Shown: positions 20,891-30,985, counted from the first letter of the stretch. The stretch: 64,000 nucleotides of DNA from Gemmatimonadaceae bacterium (GCA_020846935.1 JADLCY010000015.1:186001-250000); one strand, 5' to 3'. A program made the numbers and translations. The notes: a model not told the origin generated them from the sequence alone.

Positions 20891-22237
20891 TTGTCCCCTT
20901 CCCGTTCGCCGACTGCTTCATTGCTGCACGCGCGCCCCCTCCTCGAGCACCTCCTCGACGTCGCCCTGCAGGCGGCCGATCCGCGGCGAGCGACGGCGCG
21001 GGTGGTCGCGGAACTCCCGCTCCGCACGGCACCGGGCGTCATCGCCATCGGGAAAGCGGCGGCTGGCATGGCGCTTGGCGCACTCGATGCCCTCGCGGAA
21101 CGAGGGCTGACACCAACGCGGGGCGTCGTCGTCTCGCACACCGGCGAGCCCGCCACGATCGGCGGACTCCCGCATCTCCTAGGCAGCCACCCGCTGCCTG
21201 ACGAGCGCTCGCGGTGCGCCGCCGAAACGCTCGCGGAGGTGGCAGGCCAGGCCCGACGACTCGATGACGTGCTCGTGCTCGTGTCCGGCGGCACCACCAG
21301 CCTCGTGGCGCAGGCGATCCCGGGGTCGCCGATCGAAGACCTCCGGCCGACGTTCGATGCCTTGCTGCGTTCGGGGCTCGCGATCCAGCCGATGAACCTG
21401 CTCCGACGCCGGCTGCTGCGGTGGGGGGCGGGTCGCCTCGCGGCCGCACTGGCGCCAGCACACATCCACTGCCTGATCGTGTCGGATGTGATGGGGAGCG
21501 ACCTCGCGTCGATCGGATCGGGCCCCTGCGTGCGCGACCCCGCGACCGCGGAGGACGTTCGCGCCGCGTTCGTCGCCGCGGCGCCGTCGCTGCCGTCGTC
21601 GATTCGTGACGACCTGGGTCGCGCCATCCACCACGCGTCAGTCGAACCCCCGGTACCGGGCGGGGCGCGGTTCGACCGCGTGCAGACGCGTGTGATTCTC
21701 GAGAATCGCCACGCGCTCGCGGCCGTGCGCGAGGCGGCGCGCGCGGCGAGGCTCGCGGTGATCGAGGAGCCGCCGGCCGATGTGAGCGGAGAAGCGGCGG
21801 ATGTGGGCGTCGCGCTCGCCCGCTCGCTGGCTGCCGCGCAGCGATCGTTAGGCGCCGGCGAGCGCCGGCTCTGGATCGGCGGTGGTGAGCCGACCGTCAC
21901 CATCCCGGCCGGCGCCCAGGGCCGCGGCGGTCGATGCCAGGAACTCGCGCTGGCGTGTGCGCTCGAGTGGCACGCGCTGGGCGCTCGCAGCATCACGCTG
22001 CTCGCCGCAGGCACCGACGGGCGCGATGGCCCCACCGACGCCGCCGGCGCGGTCGTCGATGCGCACACCATCGACGCCATCCGCAACGCGGGACGTGACC
22101 CACGCGCGGACCTGCGCGCGCACGACTCGGGCAACGCCCTCGACGCGGCCGGGGCCTTGCTCCTGACCGGCCCCACCGGCACCAACGTCAACGACGTGGT
22201 CCTCGCGCTCATCGAGCACCCCGCCGACCAGCCCTGA
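20891..22237 (+). CDS. Glycerate 2-kinase family protein (GckA/TtuD type)
   Basis: The protein of about 448 residues matches the MOFRL/DUF4147 glycerate kinase family. It has VIAIGKAAAGMALGA near the start, SHPLPDERS, LVLVSGGTTSL, LIVSDVMGSDLASIGSGP and the C-terminal MOFRL segment (WIGGGEPTVTI, then LLAAGTDGRDGPTDAAGA). The family phosphorylates glycerate with ATP, feeding lower glycolysis. Start choice is difficult: a terminator hairpin ends at 20844 and no ATG follows in frame, so TTG at 20891 or 20921 is likely. It is followed by the agmatine genes, with a 215-base gap. Confidence 0.85.
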   Translation: MSPSRSPTASLLHARPLLEHLLDVALQAADPRRATARVVAELPLRTAPGVIAIGKAAAGMALGALDALAERGLTPTRGVVVSHTGEPATIGGLPHLLGSHPLPDERSRCAAETLAEVAGQARRLDDVLVLVSGGTTSLVAQAIPGSPIEDLRPTFDALLRSGLAIQPMNLLRRRLLRWGAGRLAAALAPAHIHCLIVSDVMGSDLASIGSGPCVRDPATAEDVRAAFVAAAPSLPSSIRDDLGRAIHHASVEPPVPGGARFDRVQTRVILENRHALAAVREAARAARLAVIEEPPADVSGEAADVGVALARSLAAAQRSLGAGERRLWIGGGEPTVTIPAGAQGRGGRCQELALACALEWHALGARSITLLAAGTDGRDGPTDAAGAVVDAHTIDAIRNAGRDPRADLRAHDSGNALDAAGALLLTGPTGTNVNDVVLALIEHPADQP

Positions 22238-22452
22238 TAGCGAGTTCGCTGAAGCCAGACCGCTGAAGGCGTCCCGCAGGCGAAGCATGCCGGCCCGGTG
22301 GAACGTGAGTGGCTCACGGCCAACGAGCTCCGAGATGAGCTGCCAGCGGTCGCAAGCCACCGGGAACGCCGCGGACCCGACGGGATTGATGCCGGGGCTC
22401 ATGGCGCGGCTCCCGTTACCGACCCGCCGACCGTTCCGATACCTTCTTTGAC

Positions 22453-23379
22453 ATGTCCAGGATCTTCAAGGTCGGAATCGTCCAGGAAACCGCCGCGTCG
22501 CCCGACATCGCGGCCAACGTCGCGCGCGCGGTCTCCGCCGTGCGTGCCGCACACGCACAGGGTGCGCAGGTCATTTGCCTGCAGGAGCTGTTCAATGCGC
22601 CCTACTTCTGCCAGACGCTCGACATGAAGTGGTTCGACCTGGCGGAGCCGATCCCCGGGCCCACCACCGATCGCATGCAGGCGCTGGCGAAGGAACTGGC
22701 CGTCGTGCTGATCGTGCCCATCTACGAACGCGAGGCCGCGGGTCTCTACCGCAATTCCGCGGCGGTCATCGACGCCGACGGCGCGCTGCTCGGCGTCTAT
22801 CGCAAGATGCACATCCCCCACGACCCGCATTTCGAGGAGAAGTACTACTTCGCGCCCGGTGACACCGACGGGAGGGCACTGGCCGCGCCCGGCAAGGTCA
22901 AGGAAGCGGACGGCTTTCGGGTGTGGCGCACGCAGTACGCCAACATCGGCGTCCTCATCTGCTGGGACCAATGGTACCCGGAGGGCGCCCGACTCACGTC
23001 GCTCCTTGGCGCCGACATCCTGTTCTATCCCACCGCCATCGGGTGGCATCCGCGGGAGAAGGCGGAGTTCGGCGAGGCGCAGGTGACGGCGTGGCGCACG
23101 ATCCAGCGTGCGCATGCGATTGCCAACGGCGTCTTCGTGGCGTCGCCGAATCGCGTGGGCTTCGAGACCGCGGCCGGCAGCGACGGCCTCGAGTTCTTCG
23201 GCAACTCCACGATCTACGACCCGTTCGGCCGCATCCTGGCCGAGGCGGGGACGGAACCGACGGTGCTCGTCGCGACGTGCGATACCGCGCGCATCGAGGA
23301 CACGCGTCGCAACTGGCCGTTCCTCCGCGACCGTCGCATCGACGCGTACGGTGGACTCTCCTCACGGTTCCTTGGCTGA
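22453..23379 (+). CDS. aguB: N-carbamoylputrescine amidohydrolase
   Basis: The 308-residue nitrilase-superfamily enzyme carries the catalytic triad E45 (CLQELF), K118 (YRKMHIPHDP) and C170 (LICWDQWYPE). These flanking residues are typical of AguB, which hydrolyses N-carbamoylputrescine to putrescine, CO2 and ammonia. The ATG at 22453 has no ribosome site. A TACCTTCT element at 22440-22447 lies so close that the transcript may be leaderless. It is one base upstream of the aguA start and completes the agmatine-to-putrescine route with it. Confidence 0.94.
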   Translation: MSRIFKVGIVQETAASPDIAANVARAVSAVRAAHAQGAQVICLQELFNAPYFCQTLDMKWFDLAEPIPGPTTDRMQALAKELAVVLIVPIYEREAAGLYRNSAAVIDADGALLGVYRKMHIPHDPHFEEKYYFAPGDTDGRALAAPGKVKEADGFRVWRTQYANIGVLICWDQWYPEGARLTSLLGADILFYPTAIGWHPREKAEFGEAQVTAWRTIQRAHAIANGVFVASPNRVGFETAAGSDGLEFFGNSTIYDPFGRILAEAGTEPTVLVATCDTARIEDTRRNWPFLRDRRIDAYGGLSSRFLG

Positions 23380-23380
23380 C

Positions 23381-24421
23381 GTGACCAACTACCGGATGCC
23401 TGCCGAGTGGGCGCCGCACGCGGCGACGTGGCTCGCGTGGCCCCATCATGAGCCCGACTGGCCCGGCAAGTTCGCCCCCATCCCGTGGGTGTACGCCGAG
23501 ATCGTGCGGGCGCTGCACACCTCCGAACGCGTGGAGATCCTCTGCCACGACGCGGCCGTGCGTGACGACGCCCGCGCCCGACTCGATGCGCACCACGTCG
23601 ACCCGAACGGCTATCGCCTGCACCTCGTACCCTATGATCGCGGCTGGCTGCGGGACTCGCTGCCCACCATGGTCCACGACTCGGCGGGTCGTGTGGTGCT
23701 CGCCAACTGGCGTTTCAACGCGTGGGCGAAGTACGACAACTACGCCCTCGACGCCGAGCTGGGCCCCGCGGCGTCCACGATCACCGGGCACGACCGCATC
23801 GAGCCCATGCGACCCGACGGCACCACGCGTGTGGTGCTGGAAGGCGGGGCCATCGACACCAACGGCGCCGGCCTCTTCCTCACCACGGAGGAGTGCCTGC
23901 TGTCCCCGATCCAGGAGCGCAACCCGGGACTCGGGCGCCACGACTACGAGCGCATCTTTCGCGACTACCTCGGCGTGCGCGAGACCATCTGGCTCGGTGA
24001 AGGCTGCGTGGGCGATGACACCCACGGCCACGTCGACGACATTGCCCGGTTTGTCGCCGAAGATACGGTCGTGCTCGCCATGGAGGCCGACCCCGATGAC
24101 GAGAATCATCGACGTTCGGTGGACAACCTCCACCGACTGCAGGCGTTCGGAGGCGGACGGCTCAACGTCGTCACCATCCCGTACCCACGCGCGGTGATGA
24201 TGGACGGGCAGCGCCTGCCCGCTTCGTACGCGAACTTCTACATCGGCAATCGGGTGGTGCTCGTCCCGACGTTCAACGACCCAAACGACCGAGTGGCGCT
24301 GAACACCCTCGCCGCGTGCTTTCCCGATCGCGAGGTCGTGGGGATCCATGCCGTGGACCTTGTCTGGGGCCTCGGCACGCTGCACTGTCTCAGCCAGCAG
24401 GAACCGACCCCTCAACGTTAG
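23381..24421 (+). CDS. aguA: Agmatine deiminase
   Basis: The 346-residue enzyme of the guanidino-modifying superfamily converts agmatine to N-carbamoylputrescine. It has YRMPAEWAPH at the start, the acidic substrate residues in VLEGGAIDTNG, the histidine of HGHVDDIARF, and the nucleophile C336 in GTLHCLSQQEP close to the end. The GTG at 23381, one base after the aguB stop, gives a normal N-terminus; an ATG at 23396 and a GTG at 23351 are alternatives. The stop lies in a CGTTAGGC octamer, 9 bases before the next lipoprotein gene. Confidence 0.93.
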   Translation: MTNYRMPAEWAPHAATWLAWPHHEPDWPGKFAPIPWVYAEIVRALHTSERVEILCHDAAVRDDARARLDAHHVDPNGYRLHLVPYDRGWLRDSLPTMVHDSAGRVVLANWRFNAWAKYDNYALDAELGPAASTITGHDRIEPMRPDGTTRVVLEGGAIDTNGAGLFLTTEECLLSPIQERNPGLGRHDYERIFRDYLGVRETIWLGEGCVGDDTHGHVDDIARFVAEDTVVLAMEADPDDENHRRSVDNLHRLQAFGGGRLNVVTIPYPRAVMMDGQRLPASYANFYIGNRVVLVPTFNDPNDRVALNTLAACFPDREVVGIHAVDLVWGLGTLHCLSQQEPTPQR

Positions 24422-24430
24422 GCAGCCCGC

Positions 24431-26095
24431 ATGCGAGCCTCCACATCGTGCGCCACCGCGCTCGCCGCCAGTGTCCTGCTGGCGTGCAGCGAGACCGCGA
24501 CCACCGCAGGCGCCTCGGGCGGCACGCTCCTCATCGCGACCGGCAGCGATCCCGAAGCGGTGCTTCCGCCGCTGGTCCACAACTCCGTGGGCAAGCAGGT
24601 GATCGACGCCCTCTACCTGCCCATCGCGCGCACCGGTGACACGATCACCCTGATCGGCGACTCCGGGTACGCGCCGGGTATCGCCGAACGCTGGACCTGG
24701 TCGACGGACTCACTCTCGATCGCGTTCCACATCGACCCGCGGGCCCGCTGGCACGACGGCCAGCCCGTGCGCGCGGCCGACGTGCGCAGTACCCTCGCCA
24801 TCTACCGCGCGCCGGCGATCGCCGCCGACGCCGTTCCCGCGCTCGTCGGCGTCGACTCGGTCTCGACTCCCGACTCGCTCACCTTCGTCGCGTGGTTCGC
24901 CCATCGGTCTCCGACCCAGTTCTACGACCTGGTCACGAATCTCATTCCGATTCCGGCGCACGTGTACGCCAACATCCTGCCGGACTCGCTCGCGGCCGCG
25001 CCGGCGGCCAGGGCACCGATCGGGAGCGGGAAGTTCCGCTTTGGTCGCTGGCTCCCCGGACAGCGCGTGGAGGTCATCGCCGACACGGCGCACTGGATGG
25101 GGCGCCCCGGGCTCGATCGCGTAGCGTGGCTCGTCGTCACCGACCCCACGGCGCAGGCCGCAATGCTCGCGGCCGGCGAAGCCGATATGGTCGAAGTGCT
25201 CAACGACGCCGCGATCGCCTCGCTCGCCGGTGACACCGCGGTGCACCTCGTCAGCAAACCATCGTTGGCGTACACGATGGCGGTCTTCAACCTTCATGAT
25301 CCACGATCGCCCGCACGGCCGCATCCCCTGTTTGGCAATCGCGACCTCCGGCGGGCCCTCTCGATGGCGATCGATCGCCGACAGCTCGTGGCAAGCGTGC
25401 TCGATTCACTCGGCGCGGCGATGGGCAGTCCGTGGGTGTCGCGGATCGGGCTCAACGACGCCAGGCTGCTGCCGTTCGATTCGGCGCACGCGTCGGCGCT
25501 GCTCGATACCCTCGGCTGGCGGGACACCGACGGGGACGGCATTCGTCAGCAGGGCACGCGCGCCCTCGAGTTCACGATCACGGCGCCGGCATCGAGCCGC
25601 GGTCGTCGCCGGTCGCTCGAGGTCATGGAGCCCCTGTTCAAGGCGGTCGGGGTTCGAATGAAGCCGGATCTCGTCGAGCCCAGCGTGCAAGGGACCGCCG
25701 CCGAGGCCGGCCGCTTCGACGTCACGCTGCTCGGGTTCAACGGCGATCCGAATCCCAACTCCGTGCGCCAGTTCTGGAAGACGGAGCAGCGAAAGGCAGG
25801 CAGCAACTACGGGGGCTACTCCAACCCACTCTTCGACGCGACCATCGATTCGGCGGTCGCCACGTTCGACCCGACCGCGGCCCACGCGCTGTTCATACGA
25901 GCCGGGCAGATTCTCGCCGAAGACGCGCCGGCCATCTGGATCTACGAGGCAAAGACAGTGCTGGGAATCCGCGCGCGGTTCCGTACGGCGGCGATGCCCG
26001 CCCACGCGTGGTGGGCGAATCTCGATCGCTGGGAGGTTGATCCAGCGCGACGGATCGATCGGGACCGTATCGGTCCCCGCCTCCCGCCGTCGTAG
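24431..26095 (+). CDS. Extracytoplasmic solute-binding lipoprotein, peptide/nickel type (second copy)
   Basis: The 554-residue protein has lipobox VLLAC (C19) and the SBP family 5 plan: GGTLLIATGSDPEAVLP, WHDGQPVRAADVRSTL, a GSGKFRFGRW hinge and SALLDTLGWRDTDGDGIR. It resembles the protein encoded at 17725 in length and motif order. It starts 9 bases after aguA and is probably co-transcribed with the agmatine genes, so a polyamine, agmatine or peptide ligand is possible. No permease or ATPase accompanies it. Confidence 0.87.
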   Translation: MRASTSCATALAASVLLACSETATTAGASGGTLLIATGSDPEAVLPPLVHNSVGKQVIDALYLPIARTGDTITLIGDSGYAPGIAERWTWSTDSLSIAFHIDPRARWHDGQPVRAADVRSTLAIYRAPAIAADAVPALVGVDSVSTPDSLTFVAWFAHRSPTQFYDLVTNLIPIPAHVYANILPDSLAAAPAARAPIGSGKFRFGRWLPGQRVEVIADTAHWMGRPGLDRVAWLVVTDPTAQAAMLAAGEADMVEVLNDAAIASLAGDTAVHLVSKPSLAYTMAVFNLHDPRSPARPHPLFGNRDLRRALSMAIDRRQLVASVLDSLGAAMGSPWVSRIGLNDARLLPFDSAHASALLDTLGWRDTDGDGIRQQGTRALEFTITAPASSRGRRRSLEVMEPLFKAVGVRMKPDLVEPSVQGTAAEAGRFDVTLLGFNGDPNPNSVRQFWKTEQRKAGSNYGGYSNPLFDATIDSAVATFDPTAAHALFIRAGQILAEDAPAIWIYEAKTVLGIRARFRTAAMPAHAWWANLDRWEVDPARRIDRDRIGPRLPPS

Positions 26096-26158
26096 CGCGC
26101 AGCCGCGGGCGCGGGCCGTCGTTACGGCCGCGACGTTCGAGTGTTTCGCCGCGGGAAC

Positions 26159-26172
26159 GTGAGCCGGCTCAC
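26159..26172. repeat. 14-bp perfect palindrome upstream of a binding-protein gene
   Basis: GTGAGCCGGCTCAC is perfectly self-complementary and is flanked by AAC on the left and ACGTT on the right, nearly extending the symmetry. It lies 57 bases before the ATG at 26230 and could be an operator or a weak terminator. No regulator is linked to it. Confidence 0.35.
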
Positions 26173-26229
26173 ACGTTGCGCGGCGTTCGCCGCCGACGTC
26201 TGTACATCGTGACCCATTCACCATTCCCG

Positions 26230-27327
26230 ATGGCCGCGCGACGCCTGGTCGTGGCGGCGCTTGCGTGCGTCTGCGCCTGCGACCGCGGGGACTCGACGAT
26301 CCACATCGGCGCCGCCGGGAACTGGCGGGAATCGTACGGCGTGATGGGCAAGCGTGGCATCGACCTCGCCACCGAGGAGATCAATGCGCAGGGCGGCGTC
26401 CGCGGGCGCCAGCTGAGCGTGATCGCCGAAGAGGACAGCAGCGATGGATCGCGCGCGGTGCGCGTCGCGTCCCGGTTCCTGGCCGACCCGTCCATCGTCG
26501 GAGTGATCGGGCATCTCGAGTCCGGTACCATGGTGGCTGCCGCGTCGGTCTACGATCAGGGACTGCCCGCGATTTCCAGCACGGCCACGAGCCCCTCGCT
26601 GTCAGGCATCTCGCCGTGGGTGTTTCGCGTCATCTCGTCCGACTCCATGAACGGCCGCGACATCGCCGCGCACGCACGACGCGCAGGCCTGCAACGCGCG
26701 GCGGTGCTGTACGAAAACAACTCCTACGGACGCGGGCTCTCCGATGCCTTCGCCCGGCACTTCGCCGGTGAAGTGGTGGCGAGCGACCCGATCGCTTCGG
26801 ACTCGACTTCTGACCTCGAGCCGACGATCGCATGGCTTCGCCGCATGCGGCCCGACGTGGTCTTCGTCGCCGGAACCGCCGCGTCAGGCATCGCGGTGTT
26901 GCGCGAGGCCAGGCGACAGGGCCTTGCGGCGTCGTTCATGGGCGGCGACGGATGGAGCGGCGTGGTCTCGTCAGGCAGCCTCGCCGAGGGTGTGCTCGTG
27001 GCCACGCCGTTCGCGGTCGGAGACCCACGGGAAGAGGTGCGACGCTTCGCGCAGGCCTTCCGCCAGCGGTTCGGCGTCGATCCCGACCAGAACGCCGCTC
27101 TGGCCTACGACGCCACGCGACTGCTGGCCCGTGCGATCGAAGAGGCCGGCGCCTCGCGTCAGGCCGTGCGCGACTGGCTGGCCAACTCGCTCTCGGGTGC
27201 GCCGTACCAGGGCGTGACCGGATCGATCCAGTTCACGCCGTCCGGCGACGTGGTCGGCAAGAGCTTCGTGATCACGCGGATCCGGAACGGCGGCTTCCAC
27301 GTGGAGGGCTCGGCGCGTGGCAGCTGA
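26230..27327 (+). CDS. Periplasmic-binding lipoprotein, branched-chain amino-acid type (Peripla_BP_6)
   Basis: The 365-residue protein has a short lipoprotein signal with candidate lipobox cysteines at 13, 15 and 17. A type I periplasmic-binding fold follows: [66 protein letters not shown] and a C-terminal [18 protein letters not shown]. Such proteins bind amino acids, amides or related small ligands. No LivHMGF permease genes are nearby. Instead the gene overlaps the following chemoreceptor by 11 bases, which suggests that it may feed ligand information to that receptor. Confidence 0.87.
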   Translation: MAARRLVVAALACVCACDRGDSTIHIGAAGNWRESYGVMGKRGIDLATEEINAQGGVRGRQLSVIAEEDSSDGSRAVRVASRFLADPSIVGVIGHLESGTMVAAASVYDQGLPAISSTATSPSLSGISPWVFRVISSDSMNGRDIAAHARRAGLQRAAVLYENNSYGRGLSDAFARHFAGEVVASDPIASDSTSDLEPTIAWLRRMRPDVVFVAGTAASGIAVLREARRQGLAASFMGGDGWSGVVSSGSLAEGVLVATPFAVGDPREEVRRFAQAFRQRFGVDPDQNAALAYDATRLLARAIEEAGASRQAVRDWLANSLSGAPYQGVTGSIQFTPSGDVVGKSFVITRIRNGGFHVEGSARGS

Positions 27328-29038
27328 ATCCGCGGCCGCACTCGTCAGGCTCGGGAGCCTTCGGCAACGGCTCTTTGCCGGCTTCGGGCTGCTGACCCTC
27401 CTCTTCGTGCTCGCCGGACTGGCCGCGCGCGCCGCCGTGGGACGCATGTCCGACGTGATCGGCGAGACGCTCGCGTCCGTGCAGGCGGACGCGCAGCTCT
27501 CCTCGCGATTGTCCGCGTCGGTCACGCAGGAGCTGGCGGCCGCCGATCGCTACCTCGTCTCCCGCGACACGGCGGACCTGACGGCGTTCCGTCGATCCGG
27601 AGCCGCCGCGCACCGCGCGCAACGCAGCATGGCGCTGCAGCTCGCCACATCACGCGATGAGGCCGCGCTGATCGCCGCGATCGACCAGCAACTGTCGACC
27701 GTCGAGGTGCGGTATGCGCGCGCACATCGACTGGCCGACCTCGAGCGTCCGGCGGAGGCCATGCGCGAGGCCGCGCTCGCCCGACGTGGCATCGAGGAGC
27801 TGACGCGCGATGTGCAGTCGCTCGATGCGCTCAAGACCACCAGCGTGGAGTCGGCGTCGCGCTCGCTGCGCCGACAGGCCGACCAGCGGACGCTGTGGGT
27901 GCTCGTGATCATGGGCGTGGCATCCGTGCTGGGACTCGTGGTCGTGTTCACGACGGTGAGCTGGGTGACGCGACCGATGCGGCGTCTGGCGTCGCAGGCG
28001 CGCGCGTTGAGCAGCGGGGACTTCGCCCCGCAGTCGCACGACGACCTGCCGCTCGAGTTTCGCGGTCTGGCCGACGCGCTCAACGGCGCCGCGTCGTCCC
28101 TGGCCCGCGTGGTGAACGTGACATCCATGACCGCCGACGACGTCTCGGGCTCGGCCCGCGAACTCGCCAACGTGTCCGAGCAGATCTCCGCGTCCGCGAG
28201 CCAGATGGCCGCGTCGATGAGTGACATCTCGTCGAGCGCCGACAGCCAGGTGCGACAACTGCGCGCCGTCGACGAAGCGTTGCGCGCCATCCAGGACAAT
28301 GCCGTGGAAGTGCTGCGCGGCACGGATGAAGTGGGCGGACTCGCCGGCGAGATCGAACATTCGGCCCGCGCCAAACGCGCCGAGATCGAGCGCTCGCTCG
28401 GCATCCTCGTGATGGTGCGCAGCACCGTGGGTGAAGCGGCGGGCGAGGTGCAGGCGCTGCAGGGCACCGCGGACCACATCAACCGGCTCGTGGCGTCGGT
28501 CGGTCGGATCGCCGAGCAGACCGACCTCCTGGCGCTCAACGCGGCCATCGAGGCGGCCCGCGCGGGCGCGGCGGGGCGTGGGTTCGGCGTCGTCGCTGAC
28601 GAAGTGCGCAAGCTCGCCGAGCAGGCGCAGGTCGCGGCCGATGACGTGACGCAACTGACCCGATTGGTGACCAACCGCGTGGCATCGACCACGCGCGCCA
28701 TGGAGCTCGGCGTGCAACAGGTGTCGGAGATCGAGGGCGTTTCCCGCGAGCTCGACTCGGCGCTCAACACGATCACGCTCGCCGCGACGCGCACGCGAGC
28801 AGCCGCCGGGGCCGCCGCGGACAAGGCTCGCGGCAATGCACAGTTTGTGGCCAGCGCCGCCCGGAGTGTGGAATCGGTCGCCCGTACCGCCGAGAGCTAT
28901 GCCGCCGCCGCGCAGCAGGTCAGCGCGTCGACGCAGGAACAGAGCGCCGCGTGCGAGCAGATGAGCTCCGCCTCGACCCAGCTGCTCCAGGGCAGCGTCC
29001 AGTTGCGCGAACTCGTCGGGGGACTGGGCCGCAGCTGA
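27317..29038 (+). CDS. Methyl-accepting chemotaxis protein
   Basis: The 573-residue receptor has a transmembrane helix near residues 18-40, a periplasmic helical sensor region of about 150 residues, a second transmembrane helix near 192-213, a HAMP domain ([19 protein letters not shown]) and a long coiled-coil signalling domain. The hairpin tip is canonical: [21 protein letters not shown], then [16 protein letters not shown]. It signals through CheA/CheW, which are not in the window. Translation from the GTG at 27317 begins inside the end of the binding-lipoprotein gene, so the two are coupled. Confidence 0.92.
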   Translation: MAAESAAALVRLGSLRQRLFAGFGLLTLLFVLAGLAARAAVGRMSDVIGETLASVQADAQLSSRLSASVTQELAAADRYLVSRDTADLTAFRRSGAAAHRAQRSMALQLATSRDEAALIAAIDQQLSTVEVRYARAHRLADLERPAEAMREAALARRGIEELTRDVQSLDALKTTSVESASRSLRRQADQRTLWVLVIMGVASVLGLVVVFTTVSWVTRPMRRLASQARALSSGDFAPQSHDDLPLEFRGLADALNGAASSLARVVNVTSMTADDVSGSARELANVSEQISASASQMAASMSDISSSADSQVRQLRAVDEALRAIQDNAVEVLRGTDEVGGLAGEIEHSARAKRAEIERSLGILVMVRSTVGEAAGEVQALQGTADHINRLVASVGRIAEQTDLLALNAAIEAARAGAAGRGFGVVADEVRKLAEQAQVAADDVTQLTRLVTNRVASTTRAMELGVQQVSEIEGVSRELDSALNTITLAATRTRAAAGAAADKARGNAQFVASAARSVESVARTAESYAAAAQQVSASTQEQSAACEQMSSASTQLLQGSVQLRELVGGLGRS

Positions 29039-29061
29039 TGCTACGGCGCCCGAAGCGCGCC

Positions 29062-29340
29062 GAGGACCCGGCGCCACGATGGGCGACCGGCGGCGCAGCC
29101 GAAGATCGAGCGCCCCCATGGACGAACGTGGCGGCGAGCAGCGCAGGATCGAGCGCCCCCATCGGCGACCGTGACAGCGTAGCCGCGGAGGATCGAGAGC
29201 CCCAATGGGGGACCGTGACAGCGCCCCTATGGGCGGCCGCGGAAGCGAAGCGAAGGAGGATCCAGCACGCCAGCGGGTGACCGCGGCTGCGTTGCGGCTC
29301 AAGCCGGCGTCCCGATGCGCGACCGCGGCAGCGCAGCGCG
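29062..29340. repeat. Degenerate tandem repeat of about 43 bases in a convergent gap
   Basis: About six imperfect copies of a unit resembling GAGGATCGAGCGCCCC followed by ATGGGCGACCGTG and GCAGCGCAGC lie between two convergent genes. Units begin near 29062, 29101, 29145, 29188 and 29256, with partial copies near 29224 and 29301. The two best copies (29101-29144 and 29145-29187) are 44 and 43 bases. Open frames through it are by-products of the repeat. Confidence 0.6.
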
Positions 29341-29358
29341 CGAACGCGCCGCGCGACG

Positions 29359-30159
29359 TTACCTCGGGCTTCGCCGGATCTGGCTCGACCCCCACTTGGT
29401 CGGATCGAAGATCTCGGGCGGCAGGAGGACGTTCACCTGCACGTTGAAGTACTCCTCCTTGAAGTACAGCCGCCCGTCGCGGTAGAAGTGCACATCGAAC
29501 GCGACGGGGTACCCACCCACGTCCTGATAGCGATAGAACCGGATGTCGCTTACCACCGGTCGGGCGCCACGGGCATCGCGCTGGATCACTCGACGCACGA
29601 GCAGCGAATCGCGATCGATCCAGAACTGTGACGTCGTGGTGTCGCCGGGCCGCGCGCCCACCACCATCACCGGGCGCCCCTGCCAGGTGGACGAGTGCAT
29701 CATGGCCAGATCGAAGCCCAGCGAATCGAGCTGCAGAACGGTCGTGTCCACCGCCTGGCCGTACACATCGGCGATGAGAACGGCGAGCGGATTCCAGCCG
29801 CGCTGCGGCGCCTGCGGCTTGTTGTCGGTGAACGCGTGGATCCGTCCGCCCGCGTACAGCACGCCGCTTCGCGAGGTGAGCGGCAGGTAGTCGATGCGCA
29901 GGCGTCCGGGCACGGCGAGGTACTCGTTCCAGACGCCTTTGATCTCGCGCCCCGACTGGGAGATGTTCGTCGTGTTCTGGGAGAAGCTGAGCGTCGTGAA
30001 GAACTTCCCGGCATAGCGCGCGTGCATCGCGGCGATGACGCCTCGACCGTCGCTGATCGGGGCCGGTGTTGGCGCGGGCGCTTCCGCGGTGCGCGTCGAT
30101 CTGGTGCAGGCGGTGGTCGCGAGCAGCAGTGCGACGGCGAAGCAGCGGAAGGGCAGCAT
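29359..30159 (-). CDS. Exported lipoprotein-like protein with a LolA/LolB-like or DUF4292-like fold
   Basis: The 266-residue protein has a signal peptide ending in TTAC (possible lipobox cysteine near residue 18). The body has the strand-rich pattern of outer-membrane lipoprotein-sorting or DUF4292-type proteins: MHARYAGKFFTTLSFSQ, RLRIDYLPLTSRSGVLYAGG, then SQFWIDRDSLLVRRVIQ and YPVAFDVHFYRDGRLYFKEEY. Those folds bind acyl chains. The exact family is uncertain. It is convergent with the chemoreceptor and divergent from queC. Confidence 0.68.
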   Translation of the reverse strand: MLPFRCFAVALLLATTACTRSTRTAEAPAPTPAPISDGRGVIAAMHARYAGKFFTTLSFSQNTTNISQSGREIKGVWNEYLAVPGRLRIDYLPLTSRSGVLYAGGRIHAFTDNKPQAPQRGWNPLAVLIADVYGQAVDTTVLQLDSLGFDLAMMHSSTWQGRPVMVVGARPGDTTTSQFWIDRDSLLVRRVIQRDARGARPVVSDIRFYRYQDVGGYPVAFDVHFYRDGRLYFKEEYFNVQVNVLLPPEIFDPTKWGSSQIRRSPR

Positions 30160-30267
30160 CGGGCGGTGGGCAGGGCCTCAACGGCGGTAAACAACAGCGA
30201 GGGTCGCGACGCCCCATGAGGATTGCTGATTACCTTTGCCTCGACAATCCCCCCAACCGCACGGCCG

Positions 30268-30978
30268 GTGTCCCCCGAAGGTCCTGCCCTTGCCCCCTCA
30301 GCCGTCCTGCTGCTGAGCGGTGGCCTCGACTCCACCACCTTGCTCGCCCTCGCCCAGCACGAGGGTCGCCGCGTGTTTGCCCTTACGTTCCGGTACGGCC
30401 AGCGGCACGAGGGCGAGATCGAGGCCGCGCGGCGGATCGCGCGCGCAGGGGGAGTGGCCGATCACGCGGTCATCGACATCGACCTGCGGCGTTTCGGGGG
30501 CTCGGCGCTCACCACCGCCGTCGACGTGCCGAAGGACCGACCCCTGGACGACCCCTCGGCGGGCATTCCGATCACCTACGTCCCTGCGCGCAATACGATC
30601 TTCCTGTCGTTTGCGCTTGCGTGGGCGGAAGTCCTCGACGCCGGCGAGATCTGGATCGGCGTGAATGCGCTGGACTACAGCGGGTATCCCGACTGTCGCC
30701 CGGCGTACGTGGCGGCGTTCGAGACCATGGCGAACCTGGCGACGCGGGCCGGCGTCGAGGGCACGCGCCCGGTGAGGATCCGCGCGCCGCTCATCGAGCT
30801 CACCAAGGCGCGCATCATCGCCCTTGGCACGTCGTTAGGCGTGGACTACGCGTCGACGACGAGCTGCTACGACCCCGCCCCCGACGGTGCGGCCTGCGGC
30901 CATTGCGACGCCTGCCAGTTGCGCCGTCGCGGATTTGCCGAGGCCGGCGTGGCCGATCCTACCCGGTACAGCCCGTGA
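30268..30978 (+). CDS. queC: 7-cyano-7-deazaguanine synthase
   Basis: The 236-residue enzyme converts 7-carboxy-7-deazaguanine to preQ0 with ATP and ammonia, in the queuosine/7-deazaguanine pathway. It has the PP-loop SGGLDST (residues 17-23), [37 protein letters not shown] and the zinc site C200, C210, C213, C216. The GTG at 30268 is preferred over a TTG 45 bases upstream because it gives the normal short N-terminus. A TACCTTTG element lies at 30231-30238. queE follows after 7 bases. Confidence 0.94.
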   Translation: MSPEGPALAPSAVLLLSGGLDSTTLLALAQHEGRRVFALTFRYGQRHEGEIEAARRIARAGGVADHAVIDIDLRRFGGSALTTAVDVPKDRPLDDPSAGIPITYVPARNTIFLSFALAWAEVLDAGEIWIGVNALDYSGYPDCRPAYVAAFETMANLATRAGVEGTRPVRIRAPLIELTKARIIALGTSLGVDYASTTSCYDPAPDGAACGHCDACQLRRRGFAEAGVADPTRYSP

Positions 30979-30985
30979 GGCCGCT

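Noticed and set aside
29062-29340. A CRISPR array in the repetitive gap.
   Set aside because: The units are diverged and directly abut, without uniform unique spacers or cas genes.
27650-30217. A reverse-strand open frame of about 850 codons across the MCP gene and the repeat.
   Set aside because: The forward strand encodes a complete chemoreceptor, and the reverse lipoprotein is in another frame. The long frame has no protein-like features.
30181-30267. A preQ1 riboswitch upstream of queC.
   Set aside because: No compact hairpin with an A-rich tail that could form the preQ1 pseudoknot is present in the short leader.
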